A DNA stretch of 11,145 nucleotides. Origin: Bifidobacterium breve. Its GTDB lineage: Bacteria > Actinomycetota > Acidimicrobiia > Acidimicrobiales > Ilumatobacteraceae. The stretch is taken from assembly GCA_945896935.1 (NCBI GenBank), contig CAMDER010000045.1, positions 1-11,145 of the forward strand, in the 5' to 3' direction. The notes under the pieces were generated by a model. That model saw only the letters and a program-made list of their open reading frames with translations, searched no databases and was not told where the DNA came from. Of the stretch, positions 1 to 7,463 are shown piece after piece. Made by a program: the position numbers and the translations under genes. How positions within the stretch are numbered: the stretch's first letter is position 1; each line of letters begins with the position of its first letter.

Positions 1-509
1 TCTAATGCACTCGTCGGCTCATCGAGCAACATGATGGGGGCTTCTTGAGCGAGAGCACGCGCAATGACCAAACGTTGTCGCTCTCCACCCGACAAAGTCC
101 CGAGACGTCGATCAGCGAATTCTTCAAGGTCGAGTCGTTCAATGACTCGGGCAACCATCATGCGATCGTGTTTGGATTCATTTCCGAAATATCCAACATA
201 CGGATTACGTCCGAGTAACACATATTCGGTTGCCGTCATATCGTCGGGCATTGATGGTGATTGAGGGACGTGAGCAACTAAGGCCGCGCGTCGACGAGCC
301 GATCGAAGATTTAGAGGTGAACCATCAACCAAAATATTGCCCTCGTGTTTGACGAGACCAGCAGCCGAACGTAGTAACGATGATTTACCTGCTCCGTTCG
401 GGCCAATCAAACACAACCATTCACCTGGTCGCACAGTGTCGGTGAATCCTTGGACCGCAACTGAAGGTCCGTACTTCACAGATACATCAACAAATGCCAG
501 TGATGTCAT
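1..509 (-). CDS. btuD: Cobalamin-type ABC transporter ATP-binding protein (partial, C-terminus off window)
   Basis: This is the cytoplasmic ATPase subunit that powers the BtuC-type permease encoded just upstream. About 169 residues are visible and the reading frame is still open at the window edge. Visible motifs are Walker A GPNGAGKSS (residues 36-44), a Q-loop glutamine near 83 (HVPQS), the ABC signature LSGGERQR (139-146) and Walker B IMLLDEP (159-165). The spacing is typical of the FecE/BtuD-like branch of importer ATPases, usually about 250-270 residues, so roughly the last third is missing. The ATG start at 509 overlaps the btuC stop as ATGA, which implies translational coupling and a shared transcript. 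Cobalamin as substrate is inferred from the riboswitch upstream of btuF. From the protein alone, an iron-siderophore ATPase would look much the same. Confidence 0.9.
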   Translation of the reverse strand, partial: MTSLAFVDVSVKYGPSVAVQGFTDTVRPGEWLCLIGPNGAGKSSLLRSAAGLVKHEGNILVDGSPLNLRSARRRAALVAHVPQSPSMPDDMTATEYVLLGRNPYVGYFGNESKHDRMMVARVIERLDLEEFADRRLGTLSGGERQRLVIARALAQEAPIMLLDEPTSAL

Positions 510-1558
510 CGCAATGCTCCTTGACGAGAACGTAAAACAATAATAAAAAATGGTGCCCCTAAAAATGCAGTGACCACTCCGATTGGGGTCTCTGCCGGAT
601 CGGACAAAATTCGACCAGGAATGTCCGCGATGATCAAAAATGCTGCACCCATAAGTACGGTCAGCGGCAATATTCGGCGATAACTCGATCCAGCGAGTAG
701 CCGCACTAGATGTGGAACAACGATTCCAACAAAGCCGATGAGTCCACTCACACTCACAACAGCAGCCGTACCTAACGTTGCAGCAATCACAACGGTGAGA
801 CGAATTCGATCAACTCGTGCTCCAAGTGATTGCGCCTCATCATCGCCAACACGAAGTACATCGAGTAATCGACGATGCCACAACAAGACTCCGGTACTCA
901 CAATGACGTAGGGAAGAACTAAACGCACGTCGTGCCATGTTGCTGTTGATAGACGGCCAAGAATCCAGCTATACACCTGACGCACAACATCGGTGTTTTT
1001 CTGCAAAAGAAAAGTTTGCACCGCAGTCGCCAGCGAGGTCACTGCAACGCCAGCCAGAACGAGAGTCGCTGACGATTTAGCGGCACCGAAAGCCGCACCT
1101 ACCGAATACGTAATCATGACTGCAATGAGCCCACCAGCAAACGCGGCTATCGGCAATGGATCAATCGGCCACGATGAACTGCTCACTCGGCCTGCAACAA
1201 TGATGACCGTTGCTCCAAGACCTGCACCAGCCGCGACACCCAATAGATAGGGATCAACCAAAGGATTGCGGAAAACTCCTTGGTACGAAGCCCCTGCGAT
1301 GGACAACATTGCACCGACGATGCCAGCCAAAACGACGCGTGGCATGCGGATTTGCCACAACACCGTGCTCTGCAACTCGGTCGCTCCAGTGTTGAAGTCA
1401 ATGAAAGGTAAGTGATTCAGCAACTCTGCCGGCACTCTCCACCACACTGGCCCAGCTGGACCAATCATGGCTCCGAACAAGAACGCGACCGCCAACATGA
1501 TGCACGCCACTGGCATCCACCATGATCTTTCGGAGTCGCGAACTTGTTCGGGCATCAT
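506..1558 (-). CDS. btuC: Cobalamin-type ABC transporter permease (FecCD family)
   Basis: This is an integral membrane permease of 350 residues, the usual length for the BtuC/FecCD family. It probably works as a homodimer with the adjacent ATPase and the lipoprotein binding protein. Family signatures include PRVVLAGIVGAMLSIAG followed by the coupling-type segment RNPLVDPYLLG near residues 75-105. The C-terminal half has GFVGIVVPHLVRLL and a closing ETPIGVVTAFLGAPFF segment. Hydrophobic stretches run through the whole protein, consistent with about ten transmembrane helices. It starts 8 bp after the btuF stop. Two consecutive ATGs (1558 and 1555) are possible starts, with only a weak GAG Shine-Dalgarno upstream, so expression probably relies on coupling to btuF. 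It overlaps btuD by 4 bp. Confidence 0.93.
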   Translation of the reverse strand: MMPEQVRDSERSWWMPVACIMLAVAFLFGAMIGPAGPVWWRVPAELLNHLPFIDFNTGATELQSTVLWQIRMPRVVLAGIVGAMLSIAGASYQGVFRNPLVDPYLLGVAAGAGLGATVIIVAGRVSSSSWPIDPLPIAAFAGGLIAVMITYSVGAAFGAAKSSATLVLAGVAVTSLATAVQTFLLQKNTDVVRQVYSWILGRLSTATWHDVRLVLPYVIVSTGVLLWHRRLLDVLRVGDDEAQSLGARVDRIRLTVVIAATLGTAAVVSVSGLIGFVGIVVPHLVRLLAGSSYRRILPLTVLMGAAFLIIADIPGRILSDPAETPIGVVTAFLGAPFFIIVLRSRQGALR

Positions 1559-1566
1559 GAGTTATC

Positions 1567-2535
1567 TCAGCCCTGGCTCGTCACATAGGCCGCGAGACCT
1601 GTCGCAACTGCCTGGACATAATCAACGAGACGCGGCCCCCAGCGTGAAGCGATGTCATCATCAAGAGCGACAATGTTTCCCGAAATGACGGCCGACAATC
1701 CCGACCAGCCCGGACGAGCGGCAACATTTTCAGCAGTCGCGCCACAACAATTCACATCTGCCAAGAAAATGACATTCGGGTCTTGACTCACAATGAACTC
1801 GGCCGAAAGTTGCGGATAATCAGTATCACCTTCGGTCGCGTCGGCAATATTGCGCATCCCAAAAAGTTCGTAGATTGATCCAATGAAGGTATTGCCCGTC
1901 ACCGAGTAATAGGTGTCATCAAGTTCGTGGTAATAGGTAACGGGTGCTGCAGGTGCTTCGATTTCAGAAACGATTCCAGCAATTTCGTCTTGCATTTTTT
2001 GCGTCAGACTTTGCGCTTCATCGGCATGTCCGACGACTTTTCCGAGATCGTTGATCTGCTGATACGCCTCGTCAAGGTCGAGCGGTGCAGGGCTCACCCA
2101 CGACGCGACACCAATCGCCGAAAGTTGTTCGGCCAATCCACTGAAGTCATCGCCAATCACGACAAGATCGGGCTCGAGCGCCGAGATCGCTTCAACATTG
2201 GGTTCGTACGCCGAGATTTCGGTTAAGACTGCTGCGGATTCTGCAGGGTAATTCGACATTGAATCAACTGCAACAACTTGGTCGCCAGCACCAACGGCAA
2301 ACAGGATTTCTGTATGAGTCGGTGACAACGACACAATTCGTTGCGGTGCTCCACCATCAATTTCGACATCGACGTCAGTCGAGATCGGCGCTTCAGTTTC
2401 AACACCGGCCGTTGAATCAGTTTTGTCATTGCCACACGCCGCTAGCAGCGATGTCAGGGCGATGAATGACCCGATCAGGATACGACGCGTGGATTTACGT
2501 GTGGGCTTTATGGCACTTACTAGGTTCGCTTTCAT
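1567..2535 (-). CDS. btuF: Cobalamin-binding lipoprotein of the ABC importer
   Basis: This is a substrate-binding lipoprotein of the class III (BtuF/FhuD, periplasmic_binding_2) family. It is anchored outside the membrane and delivers ligand to the permease. I chose the ATG at 2535 because GGAGGA lies 7 nt upstream, and because it gives a clean lipoprotein signal: basic residues (KPTRKSTRR), a hydrophobic core, then the lipobox LLAAC with the lipidated cysteine at residue 34. An in-frame ATG at 2589 would add 18 residues, but the Shine-Dalgarno would then lie inside the coding sequence. After an acidic linker the domain opens with RIVSLSPTHTEILFAVGAG, typical of vitamin B12 binders, and the C-terminal lobe has the motif DVNCCGATAENVAARPGW. 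Length is 322 residues. It is first in the operon, directly behind a cobalamin riboswitch, which is the main reason to assign B12 rather than a siderophore. Confidence 0.9.
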   Translation of the reverse strand: MKANLVSAIKPTRKSTRRILIGSFIALTSLLAACGNDKTDSTAGVETEAPISTDVDVEIDGGAPQRIVSLSPTHTEILFAVGAGDQVVAVDSMSNYPAESAAVLTEISAYEPNVEAISALEPDLVVIGDDFSGLAEQLSAIGVASWVSPAPLDLDEAYQQINDLGKVVGHADEAQSLTQKMQDEIAGIVSEIEAPAAPVTYYHELDDTYYSVTGNTFIGSIYELFGMRNIADATEGDTDYPQLSAEFIVSQDPNVIFLADVNCCGATAENVAARPGWSGLSAVISGNIVALDDDIASRWGPRLVDYVQAVATGLAAYVTSQG

Positions 2536-2539
2536 TGAA

Positions 2540-2566
2540 GCTTCCTCCATTGCTTTGAGGAAGCAA
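2540..2566 (-). promoter_or_regulatory. Shine-Dalgarno-masking hairpin pair before btuF
   Basis: In the mRNA, GCUUCCUC (2564-2557) pairs perfectly with GAGGAAGC (2547-2540) across a 9-nt loop, and this 8-bp stem covers most of the GGAGGA Shine-Dalgarno (2548-2543). A competing 6-bp hairpin, UUGCUU (2566-2561) with AAGCAA (2555-2550), uses part of the same anti-Shine-Dalgarno strand and would leave the ribosome site open. The two cannot form together. This is the layout expected of a translation-controlling riboswitch platform. The base pairing is seen; the switching is inferred. Confidence 0.6.
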
Positions 2567-2599
2567 GAGGAGTGCGAGGAAAGGATCAACCATTCCTGC

Positions 2600-2775
2600 G
2601 CGATCCGCCCTTGCCTCGAGGGTTGGTTATCGCATACAGATCAGGCGACCGGACTCGTTAGCCAAACTTTCGTTTGCTAAACCACCGTTGCGGGACAGTG
2701 CCGGAATCTCACCGGACTTCGCTGTTTTCTGTACGTGTCGGCTATTGCCGACAAAGGGAACCTAACACCCCTTGG
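2600..2775 (-). promoter_or_regulatory. Cobalamin riboswitch
   Basis: Read on the minus strand, this leader carries the conserved cobalamin aptamer core: GUCCGGUGAGAUUCCGG, then CACUG-UCCCGCAA-CGGUG (the P5 stem and L5 loop, 2700-2683), and a B12-box-like GAGUCCGGUCGCCUGA (2656-2641). A closing P1 stem can be drawn from CGUACAGA (2735-2728) to UCUGUAUG (2640-2633), eight pairs with one G-U. A GNRA-capped peripheral arm, CAAAC-GAAA-GUUUG, lies between P5 and the B12 box. Downstream, GCGAU...AUCGC closes a loop containing GGGCGG, a candidate L13 partner for L5 (CCGC/GCGG). Extra hairpins sit upstream of P1 at 2736-2753 and 2754-2773. The element lies directly before btuFCD, as expected for repression of B12 uptake when B12 is plentiful. 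The outer limits are approximate. Confidence 0.92.
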
Positions 2776-2794
2776 TCTGTCATCAAAGTTTTCT

Positions 2795-4018
2795 TTACCT
2801 ACGATCGACCAAATCAGCGATCCGGCGGATCCCCTCTTCAAGATCAGCGTCGCCAAGAGCGAATGAGAACCGTGCAAAACCAGCAGTTCCAAAAGCTTCA
2901 CCAGGCACGATTGCCACTTTGGCTTCCGACAAAATAATGTCGGCCAGTTCCATGCTGTTGTTGGCGGTCTTGCCATTGAAGGTCTTACCCAAAAGCCCTC
3001 TGACATTCGGGTAGCAGTAGAACGCGCCTTCAGGTTCAAGACAAGTGATTCCGGGAATGTCATTCAGCAGGCGATGCATCGTGCGACCACGACGTTCGAA
3101 TGCGTCGCGCATCATCGACACTGCAGTCAAGTCTCCAGCAACTGCCGCGAGCGCTGCTGCTTGCGCGACATTATTGACGTTTGATGTGGCGTGACTTTGG
3201 AAGTTGATCGAAGCCTTCATGACATCGGCGGGTCCGATCATCCAGCCAACGCGCCAACCAGTCATTGCGTAGGTCTTCGCAACACCGTTGACGATCACAC
3301 ACTGATTCGCCAACTCAGGAACAAGAGTCGGCATGCTCGTGAATTTGTGTTGTCCGTACGTGAGGTGCTCATAAATCTCGTCAGTGATCACCCAGATGCC
3401 GCGCGAAACTGCCCATTCGCCAATGGCCTTGACTTCTTCGGGCGGATACACCGAACCCGACGGGTTGTCTGGCGATACAAACAACAAAACTTTTGTGCGC
3501 TTCGTTAAAGCCTTTTCAAGTTGTTCAACAGTGACACGAAAACCAGTTTCTTCAGTGGTGTCAACGACAACGGGCACTCCTCCAGCCAAAGTGACTGCTT
3601 CGGGATAGGTCGTCCAATAGGGCGCGGGCACAATAACTTCATCGCCCGGATCACACAATGCCGCAAACGCAGTAAACACCGCATGCTTGCCACCATTGGT
3701 GACGAGAACCTGGTTCGCAGTTGTTTGAAAACCGCTATCGCGCATGGTTTTGACGGCGACGGCTTCGCGCAATTCGGGAAGACCAGCCGCTGGCGTGTAG
3801 CGATGCATCTTGGGGTCGCGACATGCCTTGACGGCGGCCTCGACAATGTGCTCGGGGGTTGGGAAGTCGGGTTCGCCAGCGCCGAAACCAATGACGTTTT
3901 CACCAGCCGCTTTAAGGGCCTTCGCCTTGGCGTCAACGGCCAATGTGGCTGATTCGGCGATGGCCGCGAGACGAGAAGATGTGCGCTTGCTTTGGGGTGA
4001 CGAACTCATGCCTGCCAT
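2795..4018 (-). CDS. aspC: Pyridoxal-phosphate aminotransferase, aspartate aminotransferase type
   Basis: This is a cytoplasmic fold-type I aminotransferase of 407 residues that probably exchanges amino groups between aspartate and 2-oxoglutarate. Class I signatures occur in order: FGAGEPDFPTP (45-55), W135 in PYWTTYPE for cofactor stacking, N185 in SPDNPSGSVYP, D213 and Y216 in DEIYEHLTYG, the cofactor lysine K248 in NGVAKTYAMTGWRVGW, and a carboxylate-binding arginine R383 in FARFSFALGDADLEEG. The pattern fits the bacterial class Ib aspartate aminotransferases (Thermus/Bacillus AspB-like). The exact substrate cannot be set by sequence, because prephenate and alanine aminotransferases share this fold. 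The start may be ATG 4018 or ATG 4009, and neither has a strong Shine-Dalgarno. It diverges from serC with 9 bp between start codons. On the other side the btuF riboswitch begins about 20 bp after its stop. Confidence 0.88.
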   Translation of the reverse strand: MAGMSSSPQSKRTSSRLAAIAESATLAVDAKAKALKAAGENVIGFGAGEPDFPTPEHIVEAAVKACRDPKMHRYTPAAGLPELREAVAVKTMRDSGFQTTANQVLVTNGGKHAVFTAFAALCDPGDEVIVPAPYWTTYPEAVTLAGGVPVVVDTTEETGFRVTVEQLEKALTKRTKVLLFVSPDNPSGSVYPPEEVKAIGEWAVSRGIWVITDEIYEHLTYGQHKFTSMPTLVPELANQCVIVNGVAKTYAMTGWRVGWMIGPADVMKASINFQSHATSNVNNVAQAAALAAVAGDLTAVSMMRDAFERRGRTMHRLLNDIPGITCLEPEGAFYCYPNVRGLLGKTFNGKTANNSMELADIILSEAKVAIVPGEAFGTAGFARFSFALGDADLEEGIRRIADLVDRR

Positions 4019-4027
4019 GCTAAGACA

Positions 4028-5176
4028 GTGAGCATTACTGACCCCCGATCAATTCGCATTTCTTCCAATCTTTTGCCAGCCGATGGTCGCTTCGGTTGTG
4101 GACCTTCGAAGGTTCGCCCCGAGCAGATGGCCGCTTTGGCTGCCGCTGGCCCCGCACTCATGGGCACGTCGCACCGCCAGGCACCCGTCAAAAATCTGGT
4201 GGGCTCAGTTCGATCTGGTTTGTCCCAATTGTTCGGTCTTCCCGATGACTGGGAGATCGTTCTTGGCAATGGTGGCTCAACCGTATTTTGGGACGTTGCA
4301 ACATTCGGTTTGGTTGAAAACCGTTCTCAGCACTTGGTGTTTGGTGAGTTCTCATCGAAGTTTGCTGAAGCCGTTGCAGCAGCTCCGCATCTAGGAGACC
4401 CCACCGTCATCAAGACCGATCCAGGCACACATCCAGTCGCTTCGCTCGAGTCTGGAATCGACACTTACGCGTTCACACATAACGAAACATCTACTGGTGT
4501 GATGATGCCACTCGTGCGTCCCACTGGTGCCGACGATGCATTGGTCGTCGTCGACGCTACGTCGGCCGCTGGTGGACTGCTTTGGAATCCGGCTGAGGTC
4601 GATGTGTACTACTTCGCCCCACAAAAGTGTTTCGCATCTGATGGTGGCTTGTGGTTCGCTGCTTGTTCACCGCGAGCCATTGAGCGCATTGAAAAGATTT
4701 CGGCTTCAAAGCGCTGGAGTCCGGCTTCACTCGATCTCAAGATTGCGCTCGACAACAGCAAAGCGAATCAGACATACAACACTCCGGCACTTGGCACCGT
4801 GGTCATGCTTGATGCCCAAGTCAAATGGATGAATGAAATCGGCGGATTGAACGCCTGCAATGCTCGTTCGGCCAAATCTTCATCCATTTTGTATTCATGG
4901 GCCGAATCTCGCGAATGGGCAACCCCCTTTGTGAGCAACCCAGCACAGCGCTCGCAGGTTGTTGGAACCGTCGATATTGCTTCGCCGGCCGACGGAGGGG
5001 TAGATGCCAACGATATTTGTGCAGCATTACGGGCCAATGGAGTCGTCGATACCGACAGTTACCGCAAGCTTGGTCGCAACCAGTTACGAGTCGGCATGTT
5101 TCCCGCCATTGATCCCGAAGACGTTCAGGCGTTAACAGCCTGCATTGACGTTGTGGTTGAGGCATTGCGCGGGTGA
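4028..5176 (+). CDS. serC: Phosphoserine aminotransferase (mycobacterial type)
   Basis: SerC converts 3-phosphohydroxypyruvate and glutamate to phosphoserine and 2-oxoglutarate, the second step of serine synthesis. It may also serve pyridoxal phosphate synthesis. At 382 residues it fits the actinobacterial form, which differs clearly from the E. coli one. Recognisable blocks are PADGRFGCGPSKVRPEQ (17-33), GTSHRQAPVKNLVG (46-59), LGNGGSTVFWD (79-89), HNETSTGV (151-158), VVDATSAAGG with the cofactor aspartate D176, and YYFAPQKCFASDGGLW with the Schiff-base lysine K200. The C-terminus has NGVVDTDSYRKLGRNQLRVGMFPA. The residue after K200 is Cys, where the mycobacterial enzyme as I recall it has Asn; this is a neighbouring position and not a catalytic loss. 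The start is GTG 4028 with no clear Shine-Dalgarno, so a leaderless mRNA is possible. Confidence 0.95.
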   Translation: MSITDPRSIRISSNLLPADGRFGCGPSKVRPEQMAALAAAGPALMGTSHRQAPVKNLVGSVRSGLSQLFGLPDDWEIVLGNGGSTVFWDVATFGLVENRSQHLVFGEFSSKFAEAVAAAPHLGDPTVIKTDPGTHPVASLESGIDTYAFTHNETSTGVMMPLVRPTGADDALVVVDATSAAGGLLWNPAEVDVYYFAPQKCFASDGGLWFAACSPRAIERIEKISASKRWSPASLDLKIALDNSKANQTYNTPALGTVVMLDAQVKWMNEIGGLNACNARSAKSSSILYSWAESREWATPFVSNPAQRSQVVGTVDIASPADGGVDANDICAALRANGVVDTDSYRKLGRNQLRVGMFPAIDPEDVQALTACIDVVVEALRG

Positions 5177-5186
5177 GACTCTAGGA

Positions 5187-6053
5187 ATGGAAGTCGCCGA
5201 TGTCTTGATATGGGAGGGCTTGTCAGCTCCGCTGCGCCGACCCGTCATGGTGTTGGCTCTCACCGGCTGGTTTGATGCCGCTGGTGTTGCAACTGCAGCA
5301 ATTGAACACCTCGTTCAACACAATGCCGCCGAAGTTGTTGCATCAATTGATTGCGACCCGTTTTACGACTTCACGCAAATTCGACCCGAGGTTCGCCTTG
5401 ATGAAAACGACGAGCGAATCATTGAGTGGCCCACCAACGAAATCATTGCGCTGAGGTTCCCCGAGTTCTCACGCGACATCGTCGTGATGTCTGGTGTCGA
5501 GCCCCATATTCGTTGGCACACATTTGTGCGATGTGTTGTTGCCGCATACTCACGGCTTGGATGTGAGGCAATTGTGACTGTTGGTGCGTCTGCCGACACG
5601 GTTCCACATACGCGTACGCCGTTTGTCGTTGGCAGCACGGTCGATCCACAATTAGCTCGCACCCTTGGACTCTCGAGTCCGTCGTATCAAGGAATCACTG
5701 GTGTGGTTGGTGTGATGCAGACCGAATTTGAACGCGAAGAGTTGCCGGCGATTTCTCTACGAGTTGGGGTCCCCCACTATTTGGGAAATGCCGAACATCC
5801 ACAAGCATCAGCCGCATTGTTGCGCCAACTTGAACATGTTTTGGGCGTGCCGACGCGACACGGCGAATTAGAAGAAGAGATGGAACGCTGGAGATCACTT
5901 CATGATGACGCAGTCTCTGAAGACGATCGAGCGTTGCGATATGTGCAGATGCTTGAACTTGAGTTTGATCGGCGCGCCGAAGAGTTGATCCCCTCGGGCG
6001 ACGATTTGGCGGCCGAGTTCCAAAAGTTCCTCGACGACAACCGCCCCGACTAA
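5187..6053 (+). CDS. PAC2 family protein (proteasome-assembly-chaperone-like)
   Basis: This 288-residue cytoplasmic protein belongs to the PAC2 family, named after a eukaryotic proteasome assembly chaperone and common in actinobacteria and archaea. Its biochemical role in bacteria is not settled. Family features seen are LALTGWFDAAGVATAAIEHL near the N-terminus, the FYDFTQIRPEVRLDENDERI block followed by a WPTNEI motif, a glycine-rich VTVGASADTVPHTR strand, and the HYLGNAEHPQASAALL motif. The C-terminal helical tail ends PSGDDLAAEFQKFLDD, which is typical of actinobacterial members. I chose ATG 5187, 10 bp after the serC stop. An upstream TTG at 5145 would overlap serC by 32 bp and add residues unlike the family. 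AGGA lies too close to this ATG to act as a normal ribosome site, so coupling to serC is likely. Confidence 0.85.
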   Translation: MEVADVLIWEGLSAPLRRPVMVLALTGWFDAAGVATAAIEHLVQHNAAEVVASIDCDPFYDFTQIRPEVRLDENDERIIEWPTNEIIALRFPEFSRDIVVMSGVEPHIRWHTFVRCVVAAYSRLGCEAIVTVGASADTVPHTRTPFVVGSTVDPQLARTLGLSSPSYQGITGVVGVMQTEFEREELPAISLRVGVPHYLGNAEHPQASAALLRQLEHVLGVPTRHGELEEEMERWRSLHDDAVSEDDRALRYVQMLELEFDRRAEELIPSGDDLAAEFQKFLDDNRPD

Positions 6054-6062
6054 CCAACCAAC

Positions 6063-6133
6063 CCCATTTTCCGCCACTTTGGAATATGGCTGCCGCTGGG
6101 CGGCAACTAAATTCCAAAGTGGCGGAAAATGGG
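6063..6133. terminator. 23-bp perfect inverted repeat between convergent genes, probable bidirectional terminator
   Basis: The arms 6063-6085 and 6111-6133 are perfect reverse complements over 23 bp. They enclose a 25-nt centre that itself holds a small hairpin, TGCCG-CTGGG-CGGCA. The repeat fills the gap between the PAC2 stop (6053) and the metY stop (6141), so each transcript would end in the same hairpin. Neither side has a proper U-tract; flanking bases are only mildly T-rich. Termination is inferred from position and stem strength. A dispersed palindromic repeat is the main alternative. Confidence 0.65.
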
Positions 6134-6140
6134 CAGTTAG

Positions 6141-7460
6141 TTACTTGGCAGCGGCGGCGGCGAAACCGAGTGCGAGGTCGGCCAGGATGTCGTTGATCGA
6201 CTCAAGTCCCACGCTCAAACGCACGAGGCCCGGATTCACACCCGAAGCAACCTGCTCCTCGGCGGTCAACTGACTGTGTGTCGTTGTCGACGGCTGAATC
6301 ACCAAACTGCGCACGTCACCGATGTTGGCAACATGGCTGTGCAACTGCAGACCAGCCACAAACTTTTCGCCGGCTTCACGGCCACCCTTGATGTTGAACG
6401 CCAGCACCGAACCGTAGCCACGGCCACCGAAGTACTTCTTGGCACGATCGTGCCACGGGCTACTTGTCAAGCCGGCGTAGTTCACGCTCTCGACTTGCGG
6501 GTGCTTGTCCAAGAACTCGCCAACGGTGTGAGCATTACTCCAGTGACGCTCCATGCGCAACGACAAGGTTTCGAGACCCTGTAACAACAAGAATGCATTG
6601 AACGGCGACACGGCCATACCGAGGTCACGCAGCAACTGCACGCGAGCCTTCAAGATGTACGAACCAGCACCAAGTGCGGGCCAATACGCCAAGCCGTGGT
6701 AGCTGGGATCGGGCTCGGTGAAACTTGGGAAACGACCCGAAGCCGAGAAGTCAAACTTTCCACCGTCGGTGATTGAACCGGCAACTGAAGTTCCGTGTCC
6801 ACCAACAAACTTGGTGAGTGACTGCACAACAATGTCGGCACCCCACTCGAGCGGACGAATGCCGTAAGCGGTCGGGACAGTGTTGTCGACGATCAACGGC
6901 ACGCCAGCTTCGTGGGCAACCTTTGAGACACCTTCGATGTCAAACACGTCATTGCGCGGGTTGGCCAACACTTCACCATAGAACGCCTTGGTGTTCGGAC
7001 GAACTGCGGCCTTCCACTGTGCAAGATCGTGCGGATCATCAACAAACGAAACTGCAATGCCCATCTTGGGAAGGGTGTAGTGCAACAAGTTGTACGTACC
7101 GCCGTACAACGACGGTGAGGCAACGATGTGATCGCCAGCTTCGGCCAAAGTAAGAATCGCCAATGTTTCGGCGGCCTGGCCCGAACTCACAACCAATGTT
7201 CCGGGCAAACCAATGGCAGTCGTGACGCCACCTTCGAGCGAGTTCACGCGTGACTCAACGGCCAATTGCGTTGGGTTCATAATGCGGGTGTAGATGTTTC
7301 CCACTTCGGCAAGGGCAAAAAGATTCGCCGCATGCTGTGCGTCACGGAATTCGTAACTGGTGGTCTGGTAAATCGGGACGGCGCGAGCGCCAGTCGTCGG
7401 ATCGGGTTCTCCACCGATGTGAATTTGACGGGTTTCAAAACCCCACTCTGCTGCAGACAT
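6141..7460 (-). CDS. metY: O-acetylhomoserine sulfhydrylase (homocysteine synthase)
   Basis: MetY makes homocysteine from O-acetylhomoserine and sulfide, the direct sulfhydrylation route to methionine. It is a cytoplasmic Cys/Met-metabolism PLP enzyme. Its 439 residues match the MetY branch, which is longer than the roughly 380-400-residue MetB/MetZ enzymes. Motifs seen are FETRQIHIGGEPDPTTGAR at the N-terminus, the cofactor-phosphate pair Y57 and R59 in NIYTRIMNPT, the VVSSGQAAE block, D192 in LIVDNTVPTAYGIRPLE, the Schiff-base lysine K217 in VQSLTKFVGGHGTS, and the C-terminal LVIQPSTTTHSQLT and GLVRLSVGLES. The start at 7460 has a strong AGGAGG 8 nt upstream, but that site lies inside a perfect 12-bp hairpin. 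The last residues are AAAAAK. It follows ilvC on the same strand but probably has its own promoter. Confidence 0.95.
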   Translation of the reverse strand: MSAAEWGFETRQIHIGGEPDPTTGARAVPIYQTTSYEFRDAQHAANLFALAEVGNIYTRIMNPTQLAVESRVNSLEGGVTTAIGLPGTLVVSSGQAAETLAILTLAEAGDHIVASPSLYGGTYNLLHYTLPKMGIAVSFVDDPHDLAQWKAAVRPNTKAFYGEVLANPRNDVFDIEGVSKVAHEAGVPLIVDNTVPTAYGIRPLEWGADIVVQSLTKFVGGHGTSVAGSITDGGKFDFSASGRFPSFTEPDPSYHGLAYWPALGAGSYILKARVQLLRDLGMAVSPFNAFLLLQGLETLSLRMERHWSNAHTVGEFLDKHPQVESVNYAGLTSSPWHDRAKKYFGGRGYGSVLAFNIKGGREAGEKFVAGLQLHSHVANIGDVRSLVIQPSTTTHSQLTAEEQVASGVNPGLVRLSVGLESINDILADLALGFAAAAAK

Positions 7461-7463
7461 AGT

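Noticed and set aside
1..2535. Siderophore (iron) importer as an alternative identity for the ABC transporter.
   Set aside because: The protein families overlap, but the cobalamin riboswitch directly upstream and the B12-binder-like N-terminal motif of the binding protein favour cobalamin.
3521..3952. A 143-codon plus-strand frame inside aspC, plus a 143-codon minus-strand frame in another phase (3505-3936).
   Set aside because: Both overlap the well-supported aminotransferase and show no family features or ribosome sites.
5695..6117. A 140-codon minus-strand frame opposite the PAC2 gene, starting inside the 23-bp inverted repeat.
   Set aside because: The N-terminus is just the translation of the inverted repeat, and the rest is antisense to PAC2. 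The plus-strand frame at 6079-6273 mirrors it because of the same repeat.
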